Below are positions 22,691 to 35,476 of a DNA stretch of 64,000 nt, piece by piece. The translations under genes and the position numbers were made by a program. The stretch covers positions 16,451,931 through 16,515,930 of the forward strand of contig JARWKL010000010.1 of the NCBI GenBank assembly GCA_029961685.1, read 5' to 3'. The notes beneath the pieces are model-generated. The model was given only the letters and a program-made list of their open reading frames with translations, did no database searches and was not told the DNA's origin. The stretch comes from Aristolochia californica. Lineage: Eukaryota > Streptophyta > Magnoliopsida > Piperales > Aristolochiaceae. Every line of letters starts with the position of its first letter. Position 1 is the stretch's first letter.

Positions 22691-24660
22691 CTTTTTTGTT
22701 TCCGAGAAAAATGGGAGAGAGATACTCAAGTTTGGATTTGAAAAAAAATTGAACATCCAAAATGGAAATGCACAAATGCTAAGAGAGATATTTCCAAAAA
22801 GCACTTGTGATTTTTAAGGATAGGCAAAAAGTGGGTGGTTTGGCTCTGGTAAATATCCAACCACACATTAACTTGAGAATTTAATTTTTTTCTACTTGTT
22901 GAAATTTTTGGATCATTAGGTCATTTGCATCTTCAACATGTTTCTGGCGTGCATGTCCACCAAATTTAAAACATGTTAGGATTAGTTAGAAGTCTCTTTC
23001 GTATAAAATTCCACCAAGCTATTAGGGGTTGTACTAGTGGAATTTCCCAAACGTGGATAACAAAACTTTGGAGTTCATTTTTAGTGCGTGAAATAATTTT
23101 CTTCACTTATATTTATTATAGTTTACAATTTTTTTTGCATACATAAACTCTAGATTTTTTATTTTGTTGTGATCTATTTCCCTTATATTTTTATTTACGA
23201 GAAAATGGGAGAGTGAAAACTCAAGTTTGGATTTCGAAAAAAATTGAACATCCAAAATGGAAATGCAAAAATGCTGAGAGAGATAATACCAAAAAGTATC
23301 TGTGATTTTTAAGGATAGGCACAAAGTGGGTTGTTTGGCTGTGGTAAAAATCCATCCACACGTTAACTTGAGAATTTAATTTTTTCTTCTCCTTGAAATT
23401 TTTGGATCATTAGGTCATTTGCATCCTCAACATGTTTCTGGCATGCATATCCACCTAAACATGTTGGGATCAGTTAGAAGTCTCTTTCCTATAAAATTCC
23501 ACCAAGCTATTAGAGGTTGTACTAGTGAAATTTCCCAAACATGAATAAAAAAACTTTGGAGTTCATTTTTTCTGCGTGAAATAATTTTCTTAACTTACAT
23601 TAATTATAGTTTTTAAATTTTTTGTATACATAAACTCTAAAATTTTCATTTTGTTGTGATCTTTTTGCCTTATAACTTTTTTTTTTACGAGAAAAATGGG
23701 AGAGTGAAAACTCAGGTTTAGATTTGAAAAAAGATTGAACATCTAAAATTGTAACGCACAAATGCTGAGAGAGAAAATTGAAAAAAGTATCTGTGATTTT
23801 TAAGGATAGGCAAAATGTGGGTGATTTGGATCTGGTAAATATCCAACCACACGTTAACTTGAGAATTTAATTTTTTCTACTCCTTGAAATTTTGGGATCA
23901 ATCAGTCATTTGCATCTTCAATATGTTTCTGGCATGCATATCCACTACATTTAAAACATTTTAGGATAAGTTACAAATCTCTTTCCTATAAAATTCCACC
24001 AAGCTATTAGGGGTTGTACAAGTGGAATTTCCCAAACATGGATAACAAAACTTTAGAGTTTATTTTTAGTGTGTGAAATAATTTTCTTCACTTAAATTTA
24101 TCATATATTTCAAATTTTTTTGCAAACATAATCTCTAAAATTTTCATTTTGCCGTGATCTATTTGCCTTTTATCTTTTTTGTTTACGAGAAAAATGGGAG
24201 AATGAAAAATCAAGTTTGGATTTGAAAAAAAAATTGAATATCCAAAATGGAAATGCACAAATGCTGAGAGAGATAATTCCAAAAAGTATCTGTGATTTTG
24301 AAGGATAGGCAAAAAGTGGGTAGTTTGGCTCTGGTAAATATCCAACCACTCGTTAACTTGAGAATTTAATTTTTTTCTACTGCTTGAAATTTTTAGATCA
24401 TTAGGTCATATGCATCCTCAACATGTTTCTACCATGCATATCCACCTCATTTAAAACTTGTTACGATCAGTTAGAAGTCTCTTTCCTATAAAATTGCACC
24501 AAGCTATTAGGGGTTGTACTAGTGGAATTTCCCACACATGGGTAACAAAACTTTGGAGTTAATTTTTAGAGCGTGAAATAATTTTCTTCACTTACATTTT
24601 TTAAAGTTTTCAAAAAAAATTTCATACATAAACTCAAAATTTTTCATTTTGTAGTGATCT
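22691..24660 (+). repeat. Four-monomer duplication, copy 2
   Basis: The same rare variants recur at a constant offset: AGAGATATTTCC at 22783 and CTCTTTCGTATAAAATT at 22994 (both +1982), CCACCTAAACATGTTGGG near 23450, AACATCTAAAATTGTAA near 23731, GGGTGATTTGG near 23818. The copies differ by scattered substitutions, for example the GCAC(C/T)TGTG site and an ACC/GCC change near 24150, so the event is not brand new. Confidence 0.8.
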
Positions 24661-25400
24661 ATTTGCCATATATCTTTTTTCTTTACTAGAAAAATGGGAT
24701 GGTGAAAACTTAAGTTTGTTTTGAAAACACATTGAACATTCAAATTGGAAATGCACAAATGCTGACAGAGATAATTCCAAAAAGTATCTGTGATTTTTGA
24801 AGGATATGCAACAAGTGGGTTATTTGGCACTGGTAAATATCCAACCGCATGTTAACTTGAGAATTTAATTTTTTCTACTCGAAATTTTTGGAACATTAGG
24901 TCATTTGCATCCTCAACATGCTTCTAGCATGCATATCCACCACATTTAAAAGATGTTAGGATCAGTTAAAAGTCTCTTTCCTATAAAATTCCACCAAGCT
25001 ATTAGGGGTTGTACTAGTGGAATTTCCCAAACATGGATAACAAAACTTTGGAGTGCGTGAAATAATTTTCTTCACGTACATTTATTATAGTTTTTAAATT
25101 TTTTTGCATACATAAACAATCAAATTTTCATTTTTTTGTGATCTATTTACCTAATAACTTTTTTGTTTACGACAAAATTAGGAGAGTGAAAACTCAAGTT
25201 TTTATTTAAAAAAAAATAGATCATCAAAAATAGAAATGCACATATGCAGAGAGAGATAATTCCAAAAAGTATCTGTGATTTTTAAGGATAGGAAAAAAGT
25301 GGAATGTTTGGCTACGGTAAATATCCAACCACACGTTAACTTGAGAATTTAATTTTATCTACTCCTTGAAATTTTTGGATCATTAGGTCATTTGCATCTT

Positions 25401-25410
25401 CAACAAGTTA
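25401..25410. other. Deletion between the two arms of the conserved dyad
   Basis: CTTCAACAAGTTAGGATC replaces the usual CAACATGTTTC ... AAAACATGTTAGG. About 35 bp are gone, exactly from one AACATGTT arm to the other. The same monomer (25035-25487, 452 bp) also lacks TTCATTTTTAG just after CTTTGGAG near 25053. Confidence 0.8.
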
Positions 25411-27583
25411 GGATCAGTTAAAAGTCTCTTTCGTATAAAATTTCACCAAGCTATTAGTGGTTGTACTAGTGGAATTTCCCAAACATGGATAGAAAAACTT
25501 TGGAGTTCATTATTAGTGCGTGTAATAATTTTCTTCACTTACATTTATTATAGATTTCAAATTTTTTTGCATTCATAAACTCTAAAATTTTTATTTTGCT
25601 GTGATCTATTTGCCTTATATCTTTTTTGTTTACGAGAAAAATGGGAGAGTGAAAACTCAAGTTTGGATTTGGAAAAAAATTGAACAACCAAAATGGAAAT
25701 GCCCAAATGCAGAGAGAGATAATTCAAAAAAGTATCTATGATTTTTAAGGACTGGCAAAAAGTTGGTTGTTTGGCTCTAGTAAATATCCAACCACACGTT
25801 CACTTGAAATTTTAATTTTTTCTACTCCTAGAAATTCTTAGATCATTAGGTCATTTGCATCTTCAACATGTTGCTGGCATGTATATGTACCATATTTTAA
25901 ACATATTAGGATCAGTTAGAAGTCTATTTCTTATAAAATTCCACCAAGCTATTATGGGTTGTACTAGTGGAATTTCCCAAACATGGATAACAAAACTTTA
26001 GAGTTCATGTTTAGTGCGTCAAATAATTTTCTTCACTTACATTTATTATAGTTTTCAAATTTATTTCTTACAAAAACTCTAAAATGTTCATTTTGTTGTG
26101 ATCTATTTGCCTTATATCTTTTTTCTTTGTGAGAAAAACGGGTGAGTAAAAACTCAAGTATGGATTTGAAAAAAAATTTAACATTCAAAATGGAAATGCC
26201 CAAATGTTGAGAGAGATAATTCCAAAAAGTATCTGTGATTTTTAAGGATAGGCAAAAAGTGGGCTGTTTGGTTGTGGCAAATATCCAACCATATGTTAAC
26301 TTGAGAATTTAATTTTTTCTACTTGAAATTTTTGGATCATTAGGTCATTTGCATCTTCAACATGTTTCTGGCATGCATATCCACCACATTTAACACATGC
26401 TAGGATCAATTAGAATGCTCTTTCTTATAAAATTCCACCAAGCTATTAGGGGTTGTACTAGTAGAATTTCCCAAACATGGATAACAAAACTTTGGAGTTC
26501 ATTATTAGTGAATGAAATATTTTTTTTCATTTACATTTATTATAGATTCCAATTTTTTTTATATTTTAAACTCTAAAATTTTCATTTTATTGTGATCTAT
26601 TTGTCTTATATCTTTCTCTTTCTACGAGAAAAATTGGAGAGTGAAAAGTAAAGTTTGGATTTGGAAAAAAATTGAACATCCAAAAAGGAAATGCACAAAT
26701 GTTGGGAGAGATAATTTCAAAAAGTATCAATGATTTTAAGGACTGGCAAAAAGTCGGTTGTTTGGCTCTGGTAAATTTCAAACTACACGTTCTCTTCAGA
26801 ATTAAATTTTTTCTTCTCCTTGAAATTTTTTGATCATTATGTCATTTGCATCTTCAACATGTTTCTGGCATGCATATCGACCACATTTAAAACATGTTAG
26901 GATCAGTTAGAAGTCTATTTCTTAAAAATTCCACAAAGTTTTTAGGAGTTGTACTAGTGGAATTTCCCAAACATGGATAACAAAACTTTGGAGTTCATTA
27001 TTAGTGGGTGAAATAATTTCCTTCACTTAAATTTATTATAGTTTCCAAATTTTATCCGTACATAAAATTTAAAATTTTCATTTTGTTTGATCTATTTGCC
27101 ATATATCTTTTTTGTTACGAGAAAAATGGGAGAGTGAAAACTCAAATTTTGATTTGAAAAAAAATTTAACATCCAAAATGGAAATGGACAAATGCTGAGG
27201 GAGATAATTCCAAAAAGAATCTGTGATTTTTAAGTTAAGGCTAAAAGTGGGTTGTTTGGCTCTGCTAAATATCCAACCATACGTTAACTTGAGAATTTAA
27301 TTTTTTCTACTCCTTGAAAATTTTGGATCATTAGGTCATTTGCATCTTCATAATGTTTCTCGCATGCATATCCACCACATTTAAAACATTTTTGGGTAAG
27401 TTAGAAATCTCTTTCTTATAAAATTCCACCAAGCTAGTAGGGGTTGTACTAGTGGAATTTCCCAAACATGGATAACAAAACTTTGGAGTTAATTTTTCGT
27501 GAGTGAAATAATTTTCTTCACTTACATTTATTATAGTTTTCAATTTATTTCATACATAAACTCTAAAATTTTCATTTTGTTGT

Positions 27584-28580
27584 GATCTGTTTGCCTTATA
27601 TCTTTTTAGTTTATGAGAAAAATGGGAGAGTGAAAACTCAAGTTTGGATTTAAAAAAAAATTGAACATCCAAAATGGAAATGCGCAAATGCTGAGAGAGA
27701 TAATTCCAAAAAGTATTTGTAATTTTTAAGGATAGGCAAAAAGTGGGTTGTTTGCTTTTGGTAAATATCCAACCACACGTTTACATGAGAATTTAATTTT
27801 TTCTACTCCTTGACATTTTAGGATCATTCGGTAATTTGCAACTTCAACATGTTTTTGGCATTCATATCCACCACATTTAAAACATGCTAGGATCAGTTAC
27901 ACGTCTCTTTCCTATAAAACTCCACCAAGCTATTAGGGGTTGTACTAGTGGAATTTCCAAAACATGGATAACAAAACTTTGGAGTTCATTTTTAGTGCGT
28001 GAAATAATTTCCTTCACTTACATTTATTATATTTTTCATATTTTTTGCGTACATAAAATCTAAAATTTTCATTTTGTTCTGATCTGTTTGCCTTATATCT
28101 TTTTAGTTTACAAGAAACATGGGAGAGTGAAAACTCAAGTTTGGATTTGAAAAAAAATTGAACTTCCAAAATGGAAATGCACAAATGCTGAGAGAGATAA
28201 TTCCAAAAAGTATTTGTGATTTTTAAGGATAGGCAAAAAGTTGGTTGTTTGGCTCTGGTAAATAACGAACCAAATGTTAACTTGAGAATTTAATTTTTTC
28301 TACTCCTTGACATTTTTGGATCATTAGGTCATTTGCAACTTCAACATGCTTCTGGCATGTTTATCCACCACATTTAAAACATGTAAGGATCAGTTACACG
28401 TCTCTTTCCTATAAAATTCCACCAAGCTAATAGGGGTTGTACTAGTGGAATTTCCCAAACATGGATAACAAAACTTTGGAGTTCATTTTTAGTGCGTGAA
28501 ATAATTTTCTTCATTTACATTTTATATATTTATATTTTTTTTGCATATATAAACTCTAAATTTTATATTTTGTTGTGATC
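27584..28580 (+). repeat. One-monomer tandem duplication in the left block
   Basis: GATCTGTTTGCC with CTTTTTAGTTTA occurs at 27584 and 28081, and CAGTTACACGTCTC near 27894 and 28391; both pairs are 497 bp apart. Neighbouring monomers have GATCTATTTGCC and CAGTTAGAAGTCTC. Confidence 0.7.
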
Positions 28581-29129
28581 TATTTGCCTTATATCTTTTT
28601 TGTTTACGAGAAAAATGGGAGAGTGAAAACTCAAGTTTGGATTCGAACAAAAATTGAACATCCAAAATGGAAATGCGCAAATGCTGAGAGAGATAATTCC
28701 AAAAAGTATCTGTGATTTTTAAAGATAGGCAAAAAGTGGGACTTTTGGCTCTGGTAAATATCCAACCACACGTTAACTTGAGAATTTAATTTTTTTCTAC
28801 TCGAAGTTTTTGGATCATTAGGTCATTTACATCTTCAACATGTTTCTGGCTTCCATATCCACCACATTTAAAACATGTTCGGATTAGTTAGAAGTCTCTT
28901 TCCTATAAAATTCCATCTAGCTATTAGGGGTTGTACTAGTGGAAATTTCCAAAAATGGATACCAAAACTTTGAAGTTCATTTTTAGTGCGTGAAATAATT
29001 TTCTTCCTTTTCATTTATTATAGTTTTCAAATTTTTTTGCATTCATCACCTCTAATATTTTCATTTTGTTGTGATTGCCTTATATCTTTTTTGTTTACGA
29101 GAAAAATGGGAGAGTGAAAACTCAAGTTT

Positions 29130-30120
29130 GGATTTGAAAACACATTGAACAGCCAAATTGGAAATGAACAAATGTTGAGAGAGATAATTCCAAAAAATAT
29201 CTATGATTTTTAAGGATAGGAAAAAAGTGGGTTGTTTCGCACAGGTAAATATCCAAGCACACGTTAACTTGAGAATATAATTTTTTCGACTCCTTGAAAT
29301 TTTTGGATCATTAGGTCATTTGCATCTTCAACATGTTTCTGGCATGCATATCCACCACATTTAAAACATGTTAGGATCAGTTAGAAGTCTCTTTCTAATA
29401 AAATTCCACCAAGCTATTAGGGGTTGTACTAGTGGAATTTCCCAAACATGGATAACAAAACTCTGGAGTTCTTTATTAGTGGGTGAAATAATTTTCTTTA
29501 CTTACATTTATCATAGATTTCAATTATTTTTTGCATTCATAAACTCTAGAAATTTCATTTTGTTGTGATCTATTTGCCTTATATCTTTCTTGTTTATGAG
29601 AAAAATGGGTGACTGAAAACTCAAGTTTGGATTTGAAAACACATTGAACAACCAAAATGGAAATGCCCAAATGCTAAGGGAGATAATTCCAAAAAGTATC
29701 TAAGATTTTTAAGGATAGGAAAAATGTGGGTTGTTTGGCTTTGGTAAATATCCAACCACACGTTAACTTGAGAATATAATTTTTTCGACTCGAAATTTTT
29801 GGATCATTAGGTTAGTTGCATCTTCAACATGTTTCTGGCGTGCGTATCCTCCACATTTAAAACATGTTTGGATCAGTTAGAAGTCTCTTTCTAATAAAAT
29901 TCCACCAAGCTATTAGGGGTTGTACTAGTGGAATTTCCGAAACATCGATTACAAAACTCCGGAGTTCTTTATTAGTGGGTGAAATAATTTTCTTTACTTA
30001 CATTTATCATAGATTTCAACTTTTTTTGCATTCATAAACTCTAAAATTTTCATTTTGTTGTGATCTATTTGCTTTATATCTTTCTTGTTTACGAGAAAAA
30101 TTGGTGAGTGAAAACTCATG
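29130..30120 (+). repeat. One-monomer tandem duplication in the left block
   Basis: AAAACACATTGAACA, AATATAATTTTTTCGACTC, CTCTTTCTAATAAAATT and GGAGTTCTTTATTAGTGGG all occur twice, 496-498 bp apart (for example 29465 and 29961). The second copy differs by a few bases (CTCTGG against CTCCGG). Confidence 0.75.
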
Positions 30121-30799
30121 TTTGGATCTGAAAAAAAAATTGAACATCCAAAATGGAAATGCACAAATGCTTAGAGAGATAATTCCAAAAAGTATCTGTG
30201 ATTTTAAGGACTGGCAAAAAGTAGGTTGTTTGGCTCTGGTAAATATCCAACCACACTTTCACTTGGGAATTTATTTTTTTCTACTCCTTGAAATTTTTGG
30301 ATCATTAGGTCATTTGCATCTTCAACATGTTTCTGGCATGAATATCCACCACATTTAAAACAACTTAGGATCAGTTAGAAGTCTATTTCTTATAAAATTC
30401 CACCAAGCTATTAGGGGTTGTACTAGCGGAATTTCGTAAACATGGATAACAAAATTTAGGAGTTTATTATTAGTGCGTGAAATAATTTTCTTCACTTACA
30501 TTTATTATAGATTTCAAATTTTTTTAGCATTCATAAACCCTAAAATTTTTATTTTGTTGTGATCTTTTTGCCTTATATCTTTCTTGATTACGAGAAAAAC
30601 GAGAGAGTGAAAACTCAAGTTTGGATTTGAAAAAAAAATTAACATCCAAAATGGAAATGCACAAATGCTACGAGCGATAATTCCAAAAAGTATCTGTGAT
30701 TTTTAAGGAGAGGAAAAAAGTGGGTGATTTGGTTCTGGTAAATATCCAACCACATGTTAACTTGAGAATTTAATTTTTTCTACTCCTTGAAATTTTAGG

Positions 30800-31790
30800 A
30801 TCACTAGGTCATTTGCATCTTCAACATGTTTCTTGCATGCATATCCACCACATTTAATACATGTTAGGATCAGTTAGAAGTCTCTTACTTATAAAATTAC
30901 ACCAAGCTATTAGGGGTTGTACTAGTGGAATTTCCCAAACATGGATAACAAAACTCTGATGTTCTTTTTTAGTGCGTGAAATAATTTTCTTCACTTACAT
31001 TTATTTTAGATTTCAATTTTTTTTGTATACATAAACTCCAAAATTTTCATTTTGTTGTGATCTTTTTGCCTTATATCTTTTTTGTTTACGAGAAAAATGG
31101 GAGACTGAAAACTCAAGTTTGGATTTAAAAACACATTGAACATCTAAAAAGGAAATGCACAAATGCTGAGAGAGATAATTCCAAAAAGTATCTGTGATTT
31201 TTTAAGGATAGGTAAAAAGTGGGTTGTTTGGCCCTGGTAAATATCCAACCACACGTTAACATGAGAATATAATTCTTTCTAGTCCTTGAAATTTTTGGAT
31301 CATTTGGTCATTTGCATCTTCAACATGCTTCTTGCATGCATATCCACCACATTTAATACATGTTAGGATCAGTTAGAAGTCTCTTACTTATAAAATTACA
31401 CCAAGCTATTAGGGGTTGTACTAGTGGAATTTCCCAAACATGGATAACAAAACTCTGATGTTCTTTTTTATTGCGTGAAATAACTTTCTTCACTTACATT
31501 TATTTTAGTTTTCAATTTTTTTTGCGTACATAAACTGTATAATTTTCATTTTGTTGAGATCTTTTTGCCTTAATTCTTTTTTTTTCCGAGAAAAATTGGA
31601 GTGTGAAAACTGAAGTTTGGTTTTGAAAAACAATTGAACATCCAAAATGGAAATGCACAAATGTTGAGAGAGATAATTCCAAAAAGTATCTGTGATTTTT
31701 AAGGAATGGCAAAAAGTGGATGATTGGCTCTAGTAAATATCCAACCACACAATAACTTGAGGATTGACTTTTTTTTATTCCTTGAAATTT
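30800..31790 (+). repeat. One-monomer tandem duplication in the left block
   Basis: CATTTAATACATGTTAGG at 30851 recurs at 31350, and CTCTGATGTTCTTTTTTA and CTCTTACTTATAAAATTACA recur at the same 499-bp offset. These are all private variants of this pair. Confidence 0.75.
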
Positions 31791-33012
31791 TTAGATCATT
31801 AGGTCATTTGCATCGTCAACATGTTTCTTGCATACTTATCCACCACATTTAAAACATGTTAGGATCAAGTAGAAGTCTCTTTCCTATAAAATTCCACCAA
31901 ACTATTACGGGTTGTACTAGTGGAATTTCCCAAATATGGATAACAAAACTTTGGTGTTCATTTTTAGTGTGTGAAATAATTTTCTTCACTTACATTTATT
32001 ATAGTTTTCAATTTTTTTTGCATACATAAACTGTAAAATTTTCATTTTGTTGAGATCTTTTTGCCTTAATTCTTTTCTTGTTTCCGAGAAAAATGGGAGA
32101 GTGAAAACTGAAGTTTGGATTTGAAAAACAACTGAACATCCAAAATGGAAATGCACAAATGTTGAGAGAGATGATTTCAAAAAGTATCTGTGATTTTTAA
32201 GGATAGGCAAAAAGTGGGTGATATGCTCAGGTAAATATCCAACCACACAATAACTTGAGAATTTACTTTTTTCTCCTCCTTGAAATTTTTAGATCATTAG
32301 CTCATTTGCATCTTCAACATGTTTCTGGCATGCTTATCCACCACATTTAAAACATATTAGCATCAATTAGAAGTCTATTTCTTATAAAATTTCACCAAGC
32401 TATTAGGGGTTGTACTAGTGGAATTTCCCAAACATGGATAACAAAACTTTGGAGTTCATTTTTAGTGAGTGAAATAATTTTCTTCACTTACATTTATTAT
32501 TGTTTTCAAATTTTTTTTCATACATAAACTCTACAATTTTCATTTTGTTGTAATCTATTTGCCTTATATCTTTTTTGTTTACAAGAAAAATGGGAGAGTT
32601 AAAACAAGAGTTTGGATTAGAAAAAAAATCGAACATCAAATATGGAAATGCACAAATGCTGAGAGAGATAACGTATCTGTGATTTTTAAGGATAGGAAAA
32701 AAGTGAGTTGTTTGGGTCTGGTAAATATCCAACCACACGTTAACTTGAGAATTTAATTTTTTCTGCACTTTGAAAATTTTGGATCATTAGGTCATTTGCA
32801 TCTTCAACATGTTTTTGGCTTGCATATCCACCACATTTATAACATGTTAGGATCTGTAAGAAGTCTCTTTCTTACGAATTTCCACCAAGCAATTAGGGGT
32901 TGTACTAGTGGAATTTCCCAAACATGGATAACAAAACTTTGGAGTTCATTTTTAGTGCAAGAAATAATTTTCTTCACTTACATTTATTATAGTTTTCAAT
33001 TTTTTTTTCATC

Positions 33013-33970
33013 CATAATAAACTCTAAAATTTTCATTTTGTTGTGATCTATACGCCTTATATCTTTTTGGTTTACGAGAAAAATAGGAGAGTGAAAACTC
33101 AAGTTTGGATTTGAAAACACATTGAACATCCAAAATGGAAATTCACAAATGCTGAGAGAGATATTCCAAAAATTATCTGTGATTTTGAAGGATAGGAAAA
33201 AAGTGAGTTGTTTGGCACAGGTAAATATCCAACCGCATGTTAACTTGAGCATTTAAATTTTTCTACTCCTTGAAATTTTCTGATCATTAGGTCATTTGCA
33301 TCCTCAACATGTTTCTAGCATGCATATCCACAACATTTAAAACATGCTAGGATCAGTTAGAAGTCTCTTTCCTATAAAATTCCGCCAAGCTATTAGGGGT
33401 TGTACTAGTGGAATTTCCCAAACATGGATAACAAAACTTTGGAGTTCATTTTTAGTGAGTGAAATAATTTTCTTCACTTACATTTATTATAGTTTTCAAT
33501 TTTTTTTGCATACATAATAAACTCTAAAATTTTCATTTTGTTGTGATCTATACGCCTTATATCTTTTTTGTTTATGAGAAAAAATAGGAGAGTGAAAACT
33601 CAAGTTTGGATCTGAAAACACATTGAAAGACCAAAATGGAAATGCACAAATGTTGAGAGAGATATTCCAAAAAGTATCTGTCATTTTTAAGGATTGGCAA
33701 AAAGTGAGTTGTTTGGCACAGGTAAATATCCAACGACATGTTAACTTGAGCATTTAATGTTTTCTACTCCTTGAAATTTTCTGATCATTAGGTCATTTAC
33801 ATCCTCAACATGTTTCTGGCATGCATATCCACAACATTTAAAACATGTTAGGATCAGTTAGAAGTCTCTTTCCTATAAAATTCCACCAAGCTATTAGGGG
33901 TTGTACTAGAGGAATTTCCCAAACATGGATAACGAAACTTTGGAGTTCATTTTTAGTGTGTGAAATAATT
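33013..33970 (+). repeat. One-monomer tandem duplication in the left block
   Basis: CATAATAAACTC (an extra AAT) occurs at 33013 and 33513, each followed by GATCTATACGCC and GAAAACACATTGAA. The spacing is 500 bp and the variants are not seen in the flanking monomers. Confidence 0.7.
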
Positions 33971-35465
33971 TTCTTCACTTATATTTATTAAAGTTTTCAA
34001 AATTTTTTGCATACATAAACTGTAAAATTTTCTTTTTGTTGAGATTTTTTTGCCTTAATTCTTTTTTTTTCCGAGAAAAATCGGAGAGTGAAATCTGAAA
34101 TTTGGATTTGAAAAACTATTGAACATCCAAAATGGAAATGCACAAATGCTGAGAGAGAAATTCCAAAACGTATCTGTGATTTTTAAGGATAGGCAATAAC
34201 GGGGTGATTTGGCTCTAGTAAATATCCAACCACACGTAAACTTGAGAATTTAATTTTTTCTACTCCATGAAATTTTTGGATCAATAGGTCATTTGCATCT
34301 TCAACATATTTCTGGCATGCATATCCACCACATTTAAAACATGTTTGGATCAGTTAGAAGTCTCTTTCTTAAAAAATTCCACCAAGCTATTATGGGTTAT
34401 ACTTGAGGAATTTCTCTCTAACATGGATAAGAAAACTTTGCAGTTCATTTTTAGTGCATGAAATATTATTCTTCACTGACATTTACTATAGTTTTCAAAA
34501 TTTTTGGCATACATAAACTCAAAAATTTTCATTTTGTTGAAATCTTTTTTCCTTATATCATTTTTGTTTACGAGAAAAATGCGAGTGAAAACTCAATTTT
34601 GGATTTGAAAAAAAATTGAACATCAAAAAAGGAAAAGCACAAATGCTGTGAGAGATAATTCAAAAAAGTATCTGTCATTTTTAAGGATAGGCAAAATGTG
34701 GGTTGTTTGGCTCTGGTAAATATCCAACCACACATTAACTTGAGAATTTAATTTTTTCTACTCCTATAAATTTTTGGATCATTAGGTCAATAGCATCCTC
34801 AACATGTTTCTGGCATGCATATCCACAACACTTAAAACATGTTAGGATAAGTTAGAAGTTTCTTTCCTATAAAATTCCACCAACCAATTAGGGGTTGTAC
34901 TAGTGGAATTTCCCAAACATGGATAACAAAACTTTGGAGTTCATTTTTATTAAGTGAAATAATTTCTTTCACTTACATTTATTATATTTTTCAAATTTTT
35001 TTGCATTCAAAAAATCTAAAATTTTCATTTTGTTGTGATCTTTTTGCCTTATTTCTTTTTTTGTTTGCGAGAAAAATGGCAGAGTGAAATCACAAGTTTG
35101 GATATGAAAAAAAAATTGAACATCTAAAATGGAAATGCACAAAAGCTGAGAGAGCTAATTAAAAAATTACTTGTGATTTTTTTGGATAGGCAAAAAGTGG
35201 GTTTTTTGGCTCTGGTAAATATCCAACCACACGTTAACTAGGGAATTTAGGTTTTTCAACTCGAAAGTTTTGGATCATTAGGTCATTTGCATCTTCAACA
35301 TGTTACTGGCATGCATATCCACCACATTTAAAACATGTTAGGACCAGTTAGAAGTCTCTTCCCTATAAAATTCCACCAAGCTATTAATGGTTGTACTAGT
35401 GGAATTTCCAAAACATGGATAACAAAACTTTGGAGTTCATTTTTAGAGCATGAAATAATTTTTTT

Positions 35466-35476
35466 CACTTTTTTTT
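35466..35476. other. Internal ~20-bp deletion in a satellite monomer
   Basis: TTTTTCACTT is followed at once by TTTTTTGCATAC. The ACATTTATTATAGTTTTCAA part is absent, and the step 35417-35893 is 476 bp. Confidence 0.8.
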
